From DATLSM01 sp035534175 (GTDB lineage Bacteria > Actinomycetota > Thermoleophilia > Solirubrobacterales > 70-9), in the NCBI GenBank assembly GCA_035534175.1, contig DATLSM010000073.1, forward strand, positions 1-64,000: DNA of 64,000 bases, written 5' to 3'. Shown piece after piece: positions 8,772 through 16,243 of the stretch (position 1 is the first letter of the stretch; each line of letters opens with the position of its first letter). Below the pieces are notes generated by a model. It did not search any database, was not told the origin of the DNA, and worked only from the letters and a program-made list of their open reading frames with translations. The position numbers were made by a program, and so were the translations under genes.

Positions 8772-8777
8772 TTTACT
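8772..8777 (+). promoter_or_regulatory. -10 element for the Rrf2 gene, leaderless
   Basis: TTTACT, 6 bases before the ATG at 8784. A weaker match than most in this window. Confidence 0.35.
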
Positions 8778-8783
8778 GCCCGC

Positions 8784-9239
8784 ATGCGTGTCTCCGCCAA
8801 AGCCGATTACGCCGTCCGGGCGGCGGCGGAGCTGGCCGCCGCCGGGGAGGGGCCGATCAAGGGCGAGCGACTGGCCGAGGCCCAGGACATTCCGCTCCAA
8901 TTCCTGGAGCACATCCTGCTGGAGATGAAGCACGCGGGAATCGTCCGCGCCCGGCGCGGCGCCAAGGGCGGCTACTGGCTCGCTCGTCCCGCCGCCGAGG
9001 TGACCATCGCCGACGTGGTGCGCGCGGTTGAGGGTCCGATCGCCGACGTCCAATCCGCCCCGCCGGAGGCGCTCGAATACCGCGGCAACGCCGAGCACCT
9101 GCAGGAAGTCTGGATCGCCGTGCGGGCCAGCCTGCGTGCCGTGCTCGAGCAGGTCACCCTCGCCGACCTCGTCTCCGGCGAGCTGCCGCCGGTGGTGGGG
9201 GAGCTGGCCGGCGCTCCCGACGCCTGGGTCGCCCGCTGA
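8784..9239 (+). CDS. Rrf2-family transcriptional regulator
   Basis: 151 residues. The N-terminal winged helix starts MRVSAKADYAVRAAAEL and has the Rrf2 wing segment RGAKGGYWLARP (about residues 59-70), followed by VTIADVVRAVEGPIADV. Rrf2 proteins such as IscR, NsrR and RsrR often bind an Fe-S cluster through three cysteines in the C-terminal half. I find no cysteine in this protein, so it cannot hold an IscR-type cluster and belongs with the cysteine-free CymR/YwnA-like members. The gene is divergent from the ABC importer operon and may regulate it. No cysteine-metabolism genes are nearby. Confidence 0.88.
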   Translation: MRVSAKADYAVRAAAELAAAGEGPIKGERLAEAQDIPLQFLEHILLEMKHAGIVRARRGAKGGYWLARPAAEVTIADVVRAVEGPIADVQSAPPEALEYRGNAEHLQEVWIAVRASLRAVLEQVTLADLVSGELPPVVGELAGAPDAWVAR

Positions 9240-9290
9240 CCCGCGGGCCGATCGGGGCTGGCGTCAGACCCATTTGGCCCTCTCGGTCGG

Positions 9291-10700
9291 TCAGTCTTGG
9301 GCCGGGACGCCGCCGGCGACGACGTTGACGAAGTTCTCCAGATGGCGGGTGGTCCAACACTCGAAGGCGCCGTCGCAATAGCGCTCGTAGGCGGCCATCA
9401 CCGAGTCGCCGTAGTTCCAGTAGAGGCGCGGCTCGGGATTCAGCCAGAAGAGGCGGCCCGCCCGCTCGGCGACCTGGGCGAACACCTCGGCGTGGGGCTC
9501 GCGTCCGTTGGTGCGGGCGTCGCCGAGCACGATCACCGTCGAGCGGGGGTCGAGCTCGTCCGAGATCTGGGTGAGGAACTCGAGCCAGACGCGGCCATAG
9601 TCGGTGTAGCCGGAGACGTCGGCGACGCCGCCCTCGCTGGAGATCCGCTGGGCGATCGCCCGGAAGTCGCGCTCGTGCTCGAAGACCTCGGTCACCTCTG
9701 ATATCCGCTCGATGAAGACGAAGCTGCGCAGCTTGCGGAACGAGTCGTGCAGCGCATGCAGGACGGAGAGGAAGAACACGCTGGCCGAGGTGACCGAGGT
9801 GGAGACGTCGCAGAGGACGTAGATCTCGGGCCGGCGCGGGCGCTTGGGCCGGTAGCGCAGGCGCAGCGGCACCCCACCGGTCTCCAGCGAGGCCCGCATC
9901 GTGCGTCGCACATCGACCGCCTGCCCTTTGCGGCGCCCGCGCTGCTCGTGCCCCAGCGTCGCCAGCCGCCGCTTCATCTGAAAGACGGCGCGGTGCACGG
10001 CTGCCAGGTCCTGGGTTGGGCTGGTCGGCAGGGCGCGGTCGAGCTCGGCCAGGGGGCGGGCGGGGGGCAGGGTCGAGGTGCGCTCGATCAGCTCGCGTTC
10101 CAGCTCGCGCCGCAGGTGGCGCTCGAAGCGGTTGAGCTGGTCGCGGTCGATCGGCGCCAGCTCGGCGGCTCCGTCGGCCGCCGGTTGCTCTGCCCCGGCC
10201 GAGAGGCCGAGGGTGCGACGGATCCGCTGCACGTCGACCCCGACCACGCCCGATCCCTCGGCGCGGCGACCGAAGGCGGCGATCGCCAGCCGCGCCAGGT
10301 CGCGCATCTGGCCGTCGTTTCCGTCGATGATCGCCTGCCGGATCTGCTCGCGCAGCTCGTCGATGTCGAGCCGCTCGCCGCCCTCTTCGCGCTCCCCGCT
10401 CTCGCCGATCCCCCGCCCCACGGCCTCGGCCTCGGCGGCGCGAAAGAAGAAGCGGTCAAAGAGCAGCTCGAAGACGCGCCGGTCCTCCTGCGACTTGGCT
10501 ACCGTCGACGCCAGCGCCTCGCGGAAGTCCTCCTGCGCGCTCCAGGGCACCTGGTCCAGCGCGGCGAAGGCGTCGAGGATCTCCGAGGTCCCGACCGCGA
10601 CCCCCTCGCTGCGAAGTTCCTCGCAGAAGCCCAGCAGCTTGGCCGCCACTCCGGGCGGGCCCGGGTCGGCCCTCGGCCCATATGGCAAGCCTGCGCTCAT
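9291..10700 (-). CDS. CoxE-like VWA domain protein
   Basis: 469 residues. An N-terminal helical region (LLGFCEELRSEGVAVGTSE, typical of CoxE/YehP-like proteins) is followed by a charged linker and a C-terminal von Willebrand A domain. Its MIDAS motif is CDVSTSVTSAS (about residue 290), with IVLGDARTNGREP further on. The end, ERAGRLFWLNPEPRLYWNYGD, is characteristic of the CoxE family. These proteins pair with MoxR-type AAA ATPases as metal-insertion or complex-remodelling chaperones. The ATPase gene lies immediately upstream (8-base gap) in the same operon. No carbon monoxide dehydrogenase or other client gene is nearby, so the client is unknown. Confidence 0.85.
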   Translation of the reverse strand: MSAGLPYGPRADPGPPGVAAKLLGFCEELRSEGVAVGTSEILDAFAALDQVPWSAQEDFREALASTVAKSQEDRRVFELLFDRFFFRAAEAEAVGRGIGESGEREEGGERLDIDELREQIRQAIIDGNDGQMRDLARLAIAAFGRRAEGSGVVGVDVQRIRRTLGLSAGAEQPAADGAAELAPIDRDQLNRFERHLRRELERELIERTSTLPPARPLAELDRALPTSPTQDLAAVHRAVFQMKRRLATLGHEQRGRRKGQAVDVRRTMRASLETGGVPLRLRYRPKRPRRPEIYVLCDVSTSVTSASVFFLSVLHALHDSFRKLRSFVFIERISEVTEVFEHERDFRAIAQRISSEGGVADVSGYTDYGRVWLEFLTQISDELDPRSTVIVLGDARTNGREPHAEVFAQVAERAGRLFWLNPEPRLYWNYGDSVMAAYERYCDGAFECWTTRHLENFVNVVAGGVPAQD

Positions 10701-10708
10701 TGCTGCCT

Positions 10709-11665
10709 TTACCCCGTCGACTGGGCGGGCGCCTCGGCCAGTTTCACGCCCACCCGCTCGGCGACGAGGTCGATGTCGGTGCGATGCTTGACGATGATCG
10801 ACATCGATTGCTCAAAGACGGAGCGGTCGATGTCCTCAGCCCCGATCAGCAGCAGGGTGCGCGCCCAGTCGATCGACTCGGAGATCGAGGGAGGCTTCTT
10901 CAGATCGAGGCTGCGGACCATACGCACCACCTCGACCAGGCGCCGCGCCAGCGCCTCCGGCAGCTCGGGCGCGTGAAGGCGGACGATCGCCATCTCCCGC
11001 TCCAGCTCGGGGTAGTCGAGCCAGAGGTAAAGGCAGCGGCGCTTCAGCGCCTCGGTCAGCTCACGTGAGTTGTTGGAGGTGAGGACGACTATCGGCATCG
11101 TCGTCGCCGAGACCTGGCCCAGCTCGGGGATCGTGATCTGGAAGTCGGAGAGCAGCTCGAGCAGCATCGCCTCGAACTCCTGGTCGGTCTTGTCGATCTC
11201 ATCGATCAGCAGCACCACCGGCTCGGGGCTGGCAATCGCCTGCATCAACGGCCGCTCCAGCAGGAATTCCGGGCTGAAGATGTCAGTTAGAACACCGCCT
11301 CCCGCGCTCCCATCAGGAACCCGGGATTCAGACCCCGATCGGTCCTCATTGCCGCCCTCGGGGGCGGCCTGGTCTTTGGCGGCCTGGATCCAGAGGAGTT
11401 GTTTGCGGTAGTTCCACTCATAGAGGGCCTTCGCCTCGTCCAGGCCCTCGTAGCACTGAAGACGGATCAGCTCGCGGTCGGTGGCGCGGGAGAGCGCCTT
11501 GGCCAGCTCGGTCTTGCCGACCCCCGCCGGGCCCTCGACCAAGACCGGCTTACCGAGCCGCTGGGCGAGGAAGGAGACCAGCGCCGCCGGCTCATCGGCG
11601 AGGTAGCCGGCCCTCTCCAGCGCGGACTTGACCTCGGCGACGGTGCCGTCGATCGAATCAGGCAT
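10709..11665 (-). CDS. MoxR-family AAA+ ATPase (CoxD-like)
   Basis: 318 residues. Walker A GPAGVGKTE (about residue 45), Walker B VVLLIDEIDK, sensor 1 VLTSNNSRELTEAL and the RRCLYLWLDYP arginine-finger region identify the MoxR branch. Between YEWNYRKQLL and DIFSPEFLLERP there is an acidic, glycine-rich insertion of about 30 residues (about 97-127) that the family usually lacks or has shorter. It forms an operon with the CoxE-like VWA gene downstream, the classic MoxR/VWA chaperone pair. It is divergent from a lipoprotein gene. Confidence 0.88.
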   Translation of the reverse strand: MPDSIDGTVAEVKSALERAGYLADEPAALVSFLAQRLGKPVLVEGPAGVGKTELAKALSRATDRELIRLQCYEGLDEAKALYEWNYRKQLLWIQAAKDQAAPEGGNEDRSGSESRVPDGSAGGGVLTDIFSPEFLLERPLMQAIASPEPVVLLIDEIDKTDQEFEAMLLELLSDFQITIPELGQVSATTMPIVVLTSNNSRELTEALKRRCLYLWLDYPELEREMAIVRLHAPELPEALARRLVEVVRMVRSLDLKKPPSISESIDWARTLLLIGAEDIDRSVFEQSMSIIVKHRTDIDLVAERVGVKLAEAPAQSTG

Positions 11666-11810
11666 CGCCCGCCGCCGGCCGAGGGGGCGCCAGATCTGGA
11701 TGTCGCGCTTGCGCCGCGCTCATGCTGGCGATCATAATCCGCCGGGTCCCTGGCCCCGTCGCGCCGCAGGCTCTACGATCAATGCGGCAGCAGCCCAAAT
11801 TCAGCCAGCC

Positions 11811-11816
11811 AGGAGG
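11811..11816 (+). promoter_or_regulatory. Ribosome binding site deciding a TTG start
   Basis: AGGAGG, 10 bases before the TTG at 11827. It supports that start over an in-frame ATG at 11722, which would put about 35 non-signal residues in front of the signal peptide. Confidence 0.6.
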
Positions 11817-11826
11817 ATCCACCGCC

Positions 11827-13017
11827 TTGAGCCGAATCCGCGTCTCCATAGTCTTCGCCGCGTTGCTCGCGCTGGCGACCGTGCTTGCCGCCTGCGGCAG
11901 CAGCAGCGGCAGCAGCAGCGAAAACCCGCAGAAGGTCGTCAACGAAGCGACGCTGAAGGGCGTCAAGAGCGGCAATCTGGACCTCACGCTGGGGGTCAAG
12001 GTGGAAGGCAAGGAAGGGGGCAACGTCAACGTCAGCCTCTCGGGACCGTTCCAAAGTCAGGGCAAGGGACAGCCTCCCGAGCTCGACCTGAGTGCAAAGG
12101 TCAACGGTTCGGTCAAAGGCAAGCCGGTCAACTTCGAAGGCGGCCTGACGCTGCTTGCCGAAAAGGCCTATGTCGACTACAAGGGAACCGAGTACGAAGT
12201 CGAACCGACAACCTTCAACTACGTCAAGACGACGATCGAACAGGACCAGCAGAAAAACGGCGCCCAGAGCAAATCGGCTGGCTCCACGGCTTGCCAGGAA
12301 GCGGCCTCCGACCTGAAGGTCGGTAGCTTCATCGAACAGCTCAAGAACGAAGGCAGCACCGAAGTCGCCGGCACCGGCACGACGCACGTCAGCGGCGCCC
12401 TGGACATCGCTGGAGCGATTGGCGCGCTGCTCAAACTGAGCGAAAACCCGGCCTGTCACTCGGTCCTCGGCGCCTCCGGGCAGGTGCCATCGGCCGCCGC
12501 CCTGGAAAAGGCCAAAGGTCAGGTGGAAAGCGCGGTGAAGGCGGCGCACGTCGACCTCTACGTCGGCAGCGACCACATCCTGCGCAAAATCACCGGCGAA
12601 CTGGAGATCGAACCGCCGAATCGCTCCAGCGGCCCGAAGAAGGTCGCTCTGACCTTCGACCTGTCGCTCAGCGGGGTGAACGAATCGCAGACGATCAGCG
12701 CCCCCTCCGGCGCAAAGTCGCTGAACGAACTCTTCCAGAAGCTCGGCGTCAACCCGATTGAACTGCTCGGCGCGGTGAGCGGCAAGGGAGGCCTGAGTGG
12801 GCTGACCAAGGGTCTTGGCGGCGGCTCCTCCAGCGGTCTGGGCAGCATCTTGAACGGGCTGAGCGCCAGTGGCGGCGGGTCATCGAGCTCCGGCGCCAGC
12901 CCGCCCTCGGGTGGCGTTTCGGCCGCTGGCGGCTCTCAACAGGCCTACATGAAGTGCCTGCAGGGGGCCTCCACCCCGGCCGATCTCCAGAAGTGCGCCG
13001 CGCTGCTGAAAAAGTAG
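11827..13017 (+). CDS. Secreted lipoprotein, unknown function (LppX/LprG-like in layout)
   Basis: 396 residues from a TTG start backed by AGGAGG ten bases upstream. A signal peptide with lipobox ATVLAACG is followed by a serine-rich linker. The mature domain has repeated amphipathic beta-like segments (LDLTLGVKVEGKEGGNVNVS, AYVDYKGTEYEV, ALTFDLSLSG) reminiscent of actinobacterial LppX/LprG-type lipid-binding lipoproteins, but I cannot make a confident family match. The C-terminus is a low-complexity Gly/Ser stretch (about residues 320-370) ending in MKCLQGASTPADLQKCAALLKK with two cysteines. Glu codons are mostly GAA, unlike the GAG-dominated neighbours. It probably sits on the outer face of the cytoplasmic membrane. 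Confidence 0.75.
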   Translation: MSRIRVSIVFAALLALATVLAACGSSSGSSSENPQKVVNEATLKGVKSGNLDLTLGVKVEGKEGGNVNVSLSGPFQSQGKGQPPELDLSAKVNGSVKGKPVNFEGGLTLLAEKAYVDYKGTEYEVEPTTFNYVKTTIEQDQQKNGAQSKSAGSTACQEAASDLKVGSFIEQLKNEGSTEVAGTGTTHVSGALDIAGAIGALLKLSENPACHSVLGASGQVPSAAALEKAKGQVESAVKAAHVDLYVGSDHILRKITGELEIEPPNRSSGPKKVALTFDLSLSGVNESQTISAPSGAKSLNELFQKLGVNPIELLGAVSGKGGLSGLTKGLGGGSSSGLGSILNGLSASGGGSSSSGASPPSGGVSAAGGSQQAYMKCLQGASTPADLQKCAALLKK

Positions 13018-13036
13018 CGCGGCGCGGCGCCAGCCG

Positions 13037-14038
13037 TTGAGCGTTCTGGGGCTGGCGCTCAGCTTCGCCGTAATCCTCGCCGGAGCGCTGCTCTTCACCA
13101 ACGCGGTGGAGTGGATCGGGCACCGGCTGAAGCTGGGCGAGGGCGCGGTGGGCAGCGTGCTGGCAGCGATTGGCACGGCGATGCCCGAGACGCTGATCGC
13201 GATCGTCGCCCTGCTCGGCGCCTCCAGCGGGTCCCACCAGGTGGCGATCGGAGCGATAGTTGGCGCCCCGTTTCTGCTCGGGACCCTGGCGATGGGTCTG
13301 GTCGGCCTCTTCCTCCACCTCTTCCGGGGCCGGCGTGCGCAGGGCTTGGCGCTGAGCGCCCACGGGCCGACCCTGGAGCGCGACTTGCTCTTCTTCCTCG
13401 CCTTCTTCGCCGGGGCCCTGGCGCTCTCCTGGGGACCGCCGGCGCTGCTGCGGATCCCGGTCGGGATCGCCTTCATCCTCTGCTACCCGCTCTACATCCG
13501 CCGCACGCTGCGCGGCGCCGGCGCGCTCCAGGCCGGTGAGACGCTCAACCCGTTGGTCTTCGAGCGCCGTGCGGCGCGCCGCCGAAGCCCCCCCATCGCA
13601 CTCTGCGCGATACAGCTCCTGGTGGGCCTCGGAGCGATGGTCGGCGGCGCCCACCTCTTCGTCGTCGAGCTGCTGAAGATCGCCGCGGATCTCGGGATCC
13701 AGGCCGTGGTCCTCGCCCTGATCCTCGCCCCGCTGGCGACCGAGCTGCCGGAGAAGGTCAACAGCTTCTTCTGGATCCGGGAAGGAAAGGACTCCCTGGC
13801 GCTGGGCAACATCACCGGGGCGATGGTTTTCCAGTCGACGATCCCGGTCGGAATCGGTCTGATCTTCACCGGCTGGGCGCTGAGCGCGAACGCCACCCTC
13901 TCGGTGGCCCTCGGCCTGGCGGGCGGCTTCCTTGCCTATCAGTGCCTGCACCGGCGCGGGCGCTTCACCACCCCCGCCATCGTCGCCTGGTTCGTCCTCT
14001 ATGCGACCTTCATCTTCGTCGTCGTCCTCAGTGCCTGA
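13037..14038 (+). CDS. Na+/Ca2+ (cation/proton) exchanger family membrane protein
   Basis: 333 residues with about ten hydrophobic segments. The CaCA superfamily alpha repeats are visible: alpha-1 AAIGTAMPETLIAIVALLG (about residues 43-61) and alpha-2 LILAPLATELPEKVNS with GNITGAMVFQSTIPVG (about 230-270). Each repeat keeps the acidic residue that coordinates the cation. The TTG at 13037 is used because the hydrophobic N-terminus (LGLALSFAVILAGALLF) begins right after it. It lies 19 bases behind the lipoprotein gene and may be cotranscribed with it. Ion specificity (Ca2+, Na+, K+ or H+) cannot be told. Confidence 0.87.
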   Translation: MSVLGLALSFAVILAGALLFTNAVEWIGHRLKLGEGAVGSVLAAIGTAMPETLIAIVALLGASSGSHQVAIGAIVGAPFLLGTLAMGLVGLFLHLFRGRRAQGLALSAHGPTLERDLLFFLAFFAGALALSWGPPALLRIPVGIAFILCYPLYIRRTLRGAGALQAGETLNPLVFERRAARRRSPPIALCAIQLLVGLGAMVGGAHLFVVELLKIAADLGIQAVVLALILAPLATELPEKVNSFFWIREGKDSLALGNITGAMVFQSTIPVGIGLIFTGWALSANATLSVALGLAGGFLAYQCLHRRGRFTTPAIVAWFVLYATFIFVVVLSA

Positions 14039-14053
14039 GGGGCGCGCAGGCGC

Positions 14054-14524
14054 TCAGGCACTCGATAGCTCGGCCAACGCGGCGAGCACGACGTCGTCGT
14101 GCGTCTTGGGCGAGACCTTGGGGAAGATCTTGGCGATCCTGCCCTCCGGGTCGATCAGGAAGGTCGCCCGCTGCACCCCCATGTACTTCTTTCCATACAT
14201 CGACCGCTCGCCCCAGACGCCGTATGCCTCGGCGACCGCGTGGTCGGCGTCGGCCAGCAGGGTGAAGTCGAGGTCGAATTTATCGGCGAACTTCCCGACA
14301 TCCTCGACCGTGTCGGGGGAGATGCCGATGACCCGAGCCCCGGCCTCCCGGTACTCGGGGCCTCGATCGCGAACCCCGCAGGCCTGGATCGTGCAACCCG
14401 GTGTATCGGCACGGGGGTAGAAGTAGAGGACCACGGTGTCCCCCCGCAGGCTCGACAGCGCCAGCTGGTTGCCGCCCTGGTCGGGGAGCCTGAAGTCCGG
14501 CGCCTGATCGCCCTCGGCCGGCAT
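14054..14524 (-). CDS. bcp: Thiol peroxidase, Bcp-type peroxiredoxin
   Basis: 156 residues, the usual size. It reduces hydroperoxides using thioredoxin. The catalytic motif is YPRADTPGCTIQAC, with peroxidatic Cys and resolving Cys five residues apart, the atypical 2-Cys BCP/PrxQ arrangement. The N-terminal APDFRLPDQGG and C-terminal TFLIDPEGRIAKIF are typical. The ATG at 14524 overlaps the stop of the upstream acidic gene (ATGA), so the two are coupled. It is convergent with the exchanger gene. Cytosolic. Confidence 0.93.
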   Translation of the reverse strand: MPAEGDQAPDFRLPDQGGNQLALSSLRGDTVVLYFYPRADTPGCTIQACGVRDRGPEYREAGARVIGISPDTVEDVGKFADKFDLDFTLLADADHAVAEAYGVWGERSMYGKKYMGVQRATFLIDPEGRIAKIFPKVSPKTHDDVVLAALAELSSA

Positions 14525-14862
14525 CAGTCCTCCCGCCCGGGGTCCTGACCGCTCTCGTCCTCGTCGATCTCCTCGTCGCCCTGCTCCAGGGCGGTCTCAG
14601 AGACCGAGCCCGACGAGCCCGGGTGGTAGTGCGTCTGGAAGGACTGCATCAGGCGGTCGCGGTGGTCCTCGTCGACCGGCACCTCCTCGGAGATCCTCAC
14701 CCACTCGGCTCCCTCGTAGGCCTCCATGTTGAAGACCTCCTGGTCGAGCGAGGTCGAGTCATCGACGACGACCAGGACCTCGGTCTGAGGGTTGAAGTAG
14801 GTCCCGGGCTGCAGCAGCAGCTCCTCGACCTCAATGAGGCCCTCTTTCGCTTGCTCCGCCAT
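14524..14862 (-). CDS. Small acidic protein, unknown function
   Basis: 112 residues, not recognised. The N-terminal two thirds look folded (LIEVEELLLQPGTYFNPQTEVLVVVDD, then VFNMEAYEGAEWVRISEEVPVDE). The C-terminal 30 residues are strongly acidic (GDEEIDEDESGQD) and probably disordered. It has no membrane segment. The ATG at 14862 lies 7 bases from a TAGGAT -10 element. It is cotranscribed with the Bcp peroxiredoxin by a 4-base stop/start overlap, which hints at a role in oxidative stress, but that is guesswork from position. Confidence 0.7.
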   Translation of the reverse strand: MAEQAKEGLIEVEELLLQPGTYFNPQTEVLVVVDDSTSLDQEVFNMEAYEGAEWVRISEEVPVDEDHRDRLMQSFQTHYHPGSSGSVSETALEQGDEEIDEDESGQDPGRED

Positions 14863-14869
14863 CGACTCG

Positions 14870-14875
14870 ATCCTA
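14870..14875 (-). promoter_or_regulatory. -10 element, leaderless, for the acidic gene and bcp
   Basis: TAGGAT on the minus strand, 7 bases before the ATG at 14862. No Shine-Dalgarno. Confidence 0.5.
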
Positions 14876-14950
14876 TCGCCCGCGCAGGGCTGGGGGAGCG
14901 TGGCAAAGGCGCGCCCGAGGCCCTCCCATCCGCTAGTCTTTGGAGGCTGG

Positions 14951-14966
14951 TTGACTGACCAGTCAA
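14951..14966. promoter_or_regulatory. Palindromic operator upstream of acyl-CoA dehydrogenase
   Basis: TTGACTG-AC-CAGTCAA, a perfect 7-base inverted repeat with a 2-base spacer. It lies 35 bases before the GTG of the acyl-CoA dehydrogenase and 88 bases upstream of the divergent acidic gene. The size and near-continuous symmetry are typical of TetR-family fatty-acid regulators. No TetR gene is in the window. Confidence 0.65.
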
Positions 14967-15001
14967 TCGGCATCTTCCGCCCAAGAAAAGGAGCTCGAGC
15001 A

Positions 15002-16240
15002 GTGGTTGACTTCACCCTCACCGACGAGCAGAAGGACCTGCGCGAGCTGGCCCACACCTTCGCCGAGAAAGAGATCCGCAAGGTCGCCTGGGAGTACGAC
15101 AAGGACGGCACCTGGCCCCAGGACATCATCGAGAAGGCCTGGGAGGTGGGGCTGATGAACACCCACATCCCCGAGGCCTACGGCGGTCCCGGCCTTGACT
15201 ATCTCTCCGGCTGTCTGATCGAGGAGGAGATGGGCTGGGGATGCTCGGGCGTCGGCACCTCGCTGATGGCCAACGGCCTGGCCTCCGCCCCGATCACCCT
15301 CGGCGGCTCCGAGGAGACGAAGAAGAAGTACCTGGGGATGCTCTGCGAGGAGCCGAAGCTGGCCTCCTTCTGCCTGACCGAGCCGGACGCCGGCTCCGAC
15401 GTCTCGGGGATGAAAACTCGCGCCGTGAAGAAGGGCGACAAGTACGTGATCACCGGCTCCAAGTGCTTCATCACCAACGGCACCTACGCCGATTACTTCA
15501 CCGTCTACGCCAAGACCGATCCCGAGGCGGGCCACCGCGGGATCAGCGCCTTCGTCGTCGACGCCGACCTCCCCGGGGTCAGCGTCGACAAGAAGGAGGA
15601 CAAGATGGGTCAGCGGGCATCGAACACCGCGACCATCTCCTTCGACCAGGTCGAGATCCCGGCCGAGAACCTGATCGGTGAGGAAAACAGGGGATTCAAA
15701 CTGGCGATGATGACCCTCGATCGCACCCGTCCGGGCGTCTCGGCGATGGCTGTCGGCATCGGTCGCGCCGCCTTCGAGTTTGCCGCTGCGTACTCCAAGG
15801 AACGGGTCCAGTTCGGCGTGCCGATCGCGATGCACCAGGCGATCCAGTTCATGATCGCCGACATGGCGACCAAGGTCGAGGCGGGCCGCCTCCTGGTCTG
15901 GAATTCGGCGGTCCTGCTCGATGAGGGCAAGCGCAATACCCGCGTCTCCTCGATGGCCAAGCGCTTCGCCGCCGACTCGGCGATGGAGATCACCGTCGAC
16001 GCCGTCCAGGTCTACGGTGGCTACGGCTTCATCAAGGAGTACCCGGTGGAGAAACTGATGCGCGACGCAAAGATCATGCAGCTCTACGAGGGGACCAGCC
16101 AGATCCAGCGCCTGGTCATCGCCAAAGAGGTGCTGCTGCCGCGCAATATCGACGAGAGCACCCCCGAGGCTCAGGCGGCCGCCAATCAGGCGAGCGAGTC
16201 CGAGGCCAGCCAGGCCGAGCAGGCAGCCGCTACTGTCTGA
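15002..16240 (+). CDS. Acyl-CoA dehydrogenase
   Basis: 412 residues. An FAD enzyme introducing the alpha-beta double bond in acyl-CoA, the first step of beta-oxidation. Motifs: FCLTEPDAGSDVSGMKT (FAD/substrate loop), KCFITNGTYADYFTVYAKT, DRTRPGVSAMAVG, and YGGYGFIKEYPVEKLMRDAKIMQLYEGTS. The last holds the family's catalytic glutamate (E of YEGTSQIQR). The GTG at 15002 follows AAAGGAG by 8 bases and gives the normal N-terminus (DFTLTDEQKDLR). A palindromic operator lies just upstream. A 3-base gap leads into the DUF2252 gene, so they are probably an operon. Chain-length preference cannot be read. Confidence 0.93.
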   Translation: MVDFTLTDEQKDLRELAHTFAEKEIRKVAWEYDKDGTWPQDIIEKAWEVGLMNTHIPEAYGGPGLDYLSGCLIEEEMGWGCSGVGTSLMANGLASAPITLGGSEETKKKYLGMLCEEPKLASFCLTEPDAGSDVSGMKTRAVKKGDKYVITGSKCFITNGTYADYFTVYAKTDPEAGHRGISAFVVDADLPGVSVDKKEDKMGQRASNTATISFDQVEIPAENLIGEENRGFKLAMMTLDRTRPGVSAMAVGIGRAAFEFAAAYSKERVQFGVPIAMHQAIQFMIADMATKVEAGRLLVWNSAVLLDEGKRNTRVSSMAKRFAADSAMEITVDAVQVYGGYGFIKEYPVEKLMRDAKIMQLYEGTSQIQRLVIAKEVLLPRNIDESTPEAQAAANQASESEASQAEQAAATV

Positions 16241-16243
16241 GCG

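Noticed and set aside
8699..8783. TPP riboswitch upstream of the ThiY-like importer
   Set aside because: The gap is only 85 bases and shows no THI-box helices or conserved loops.
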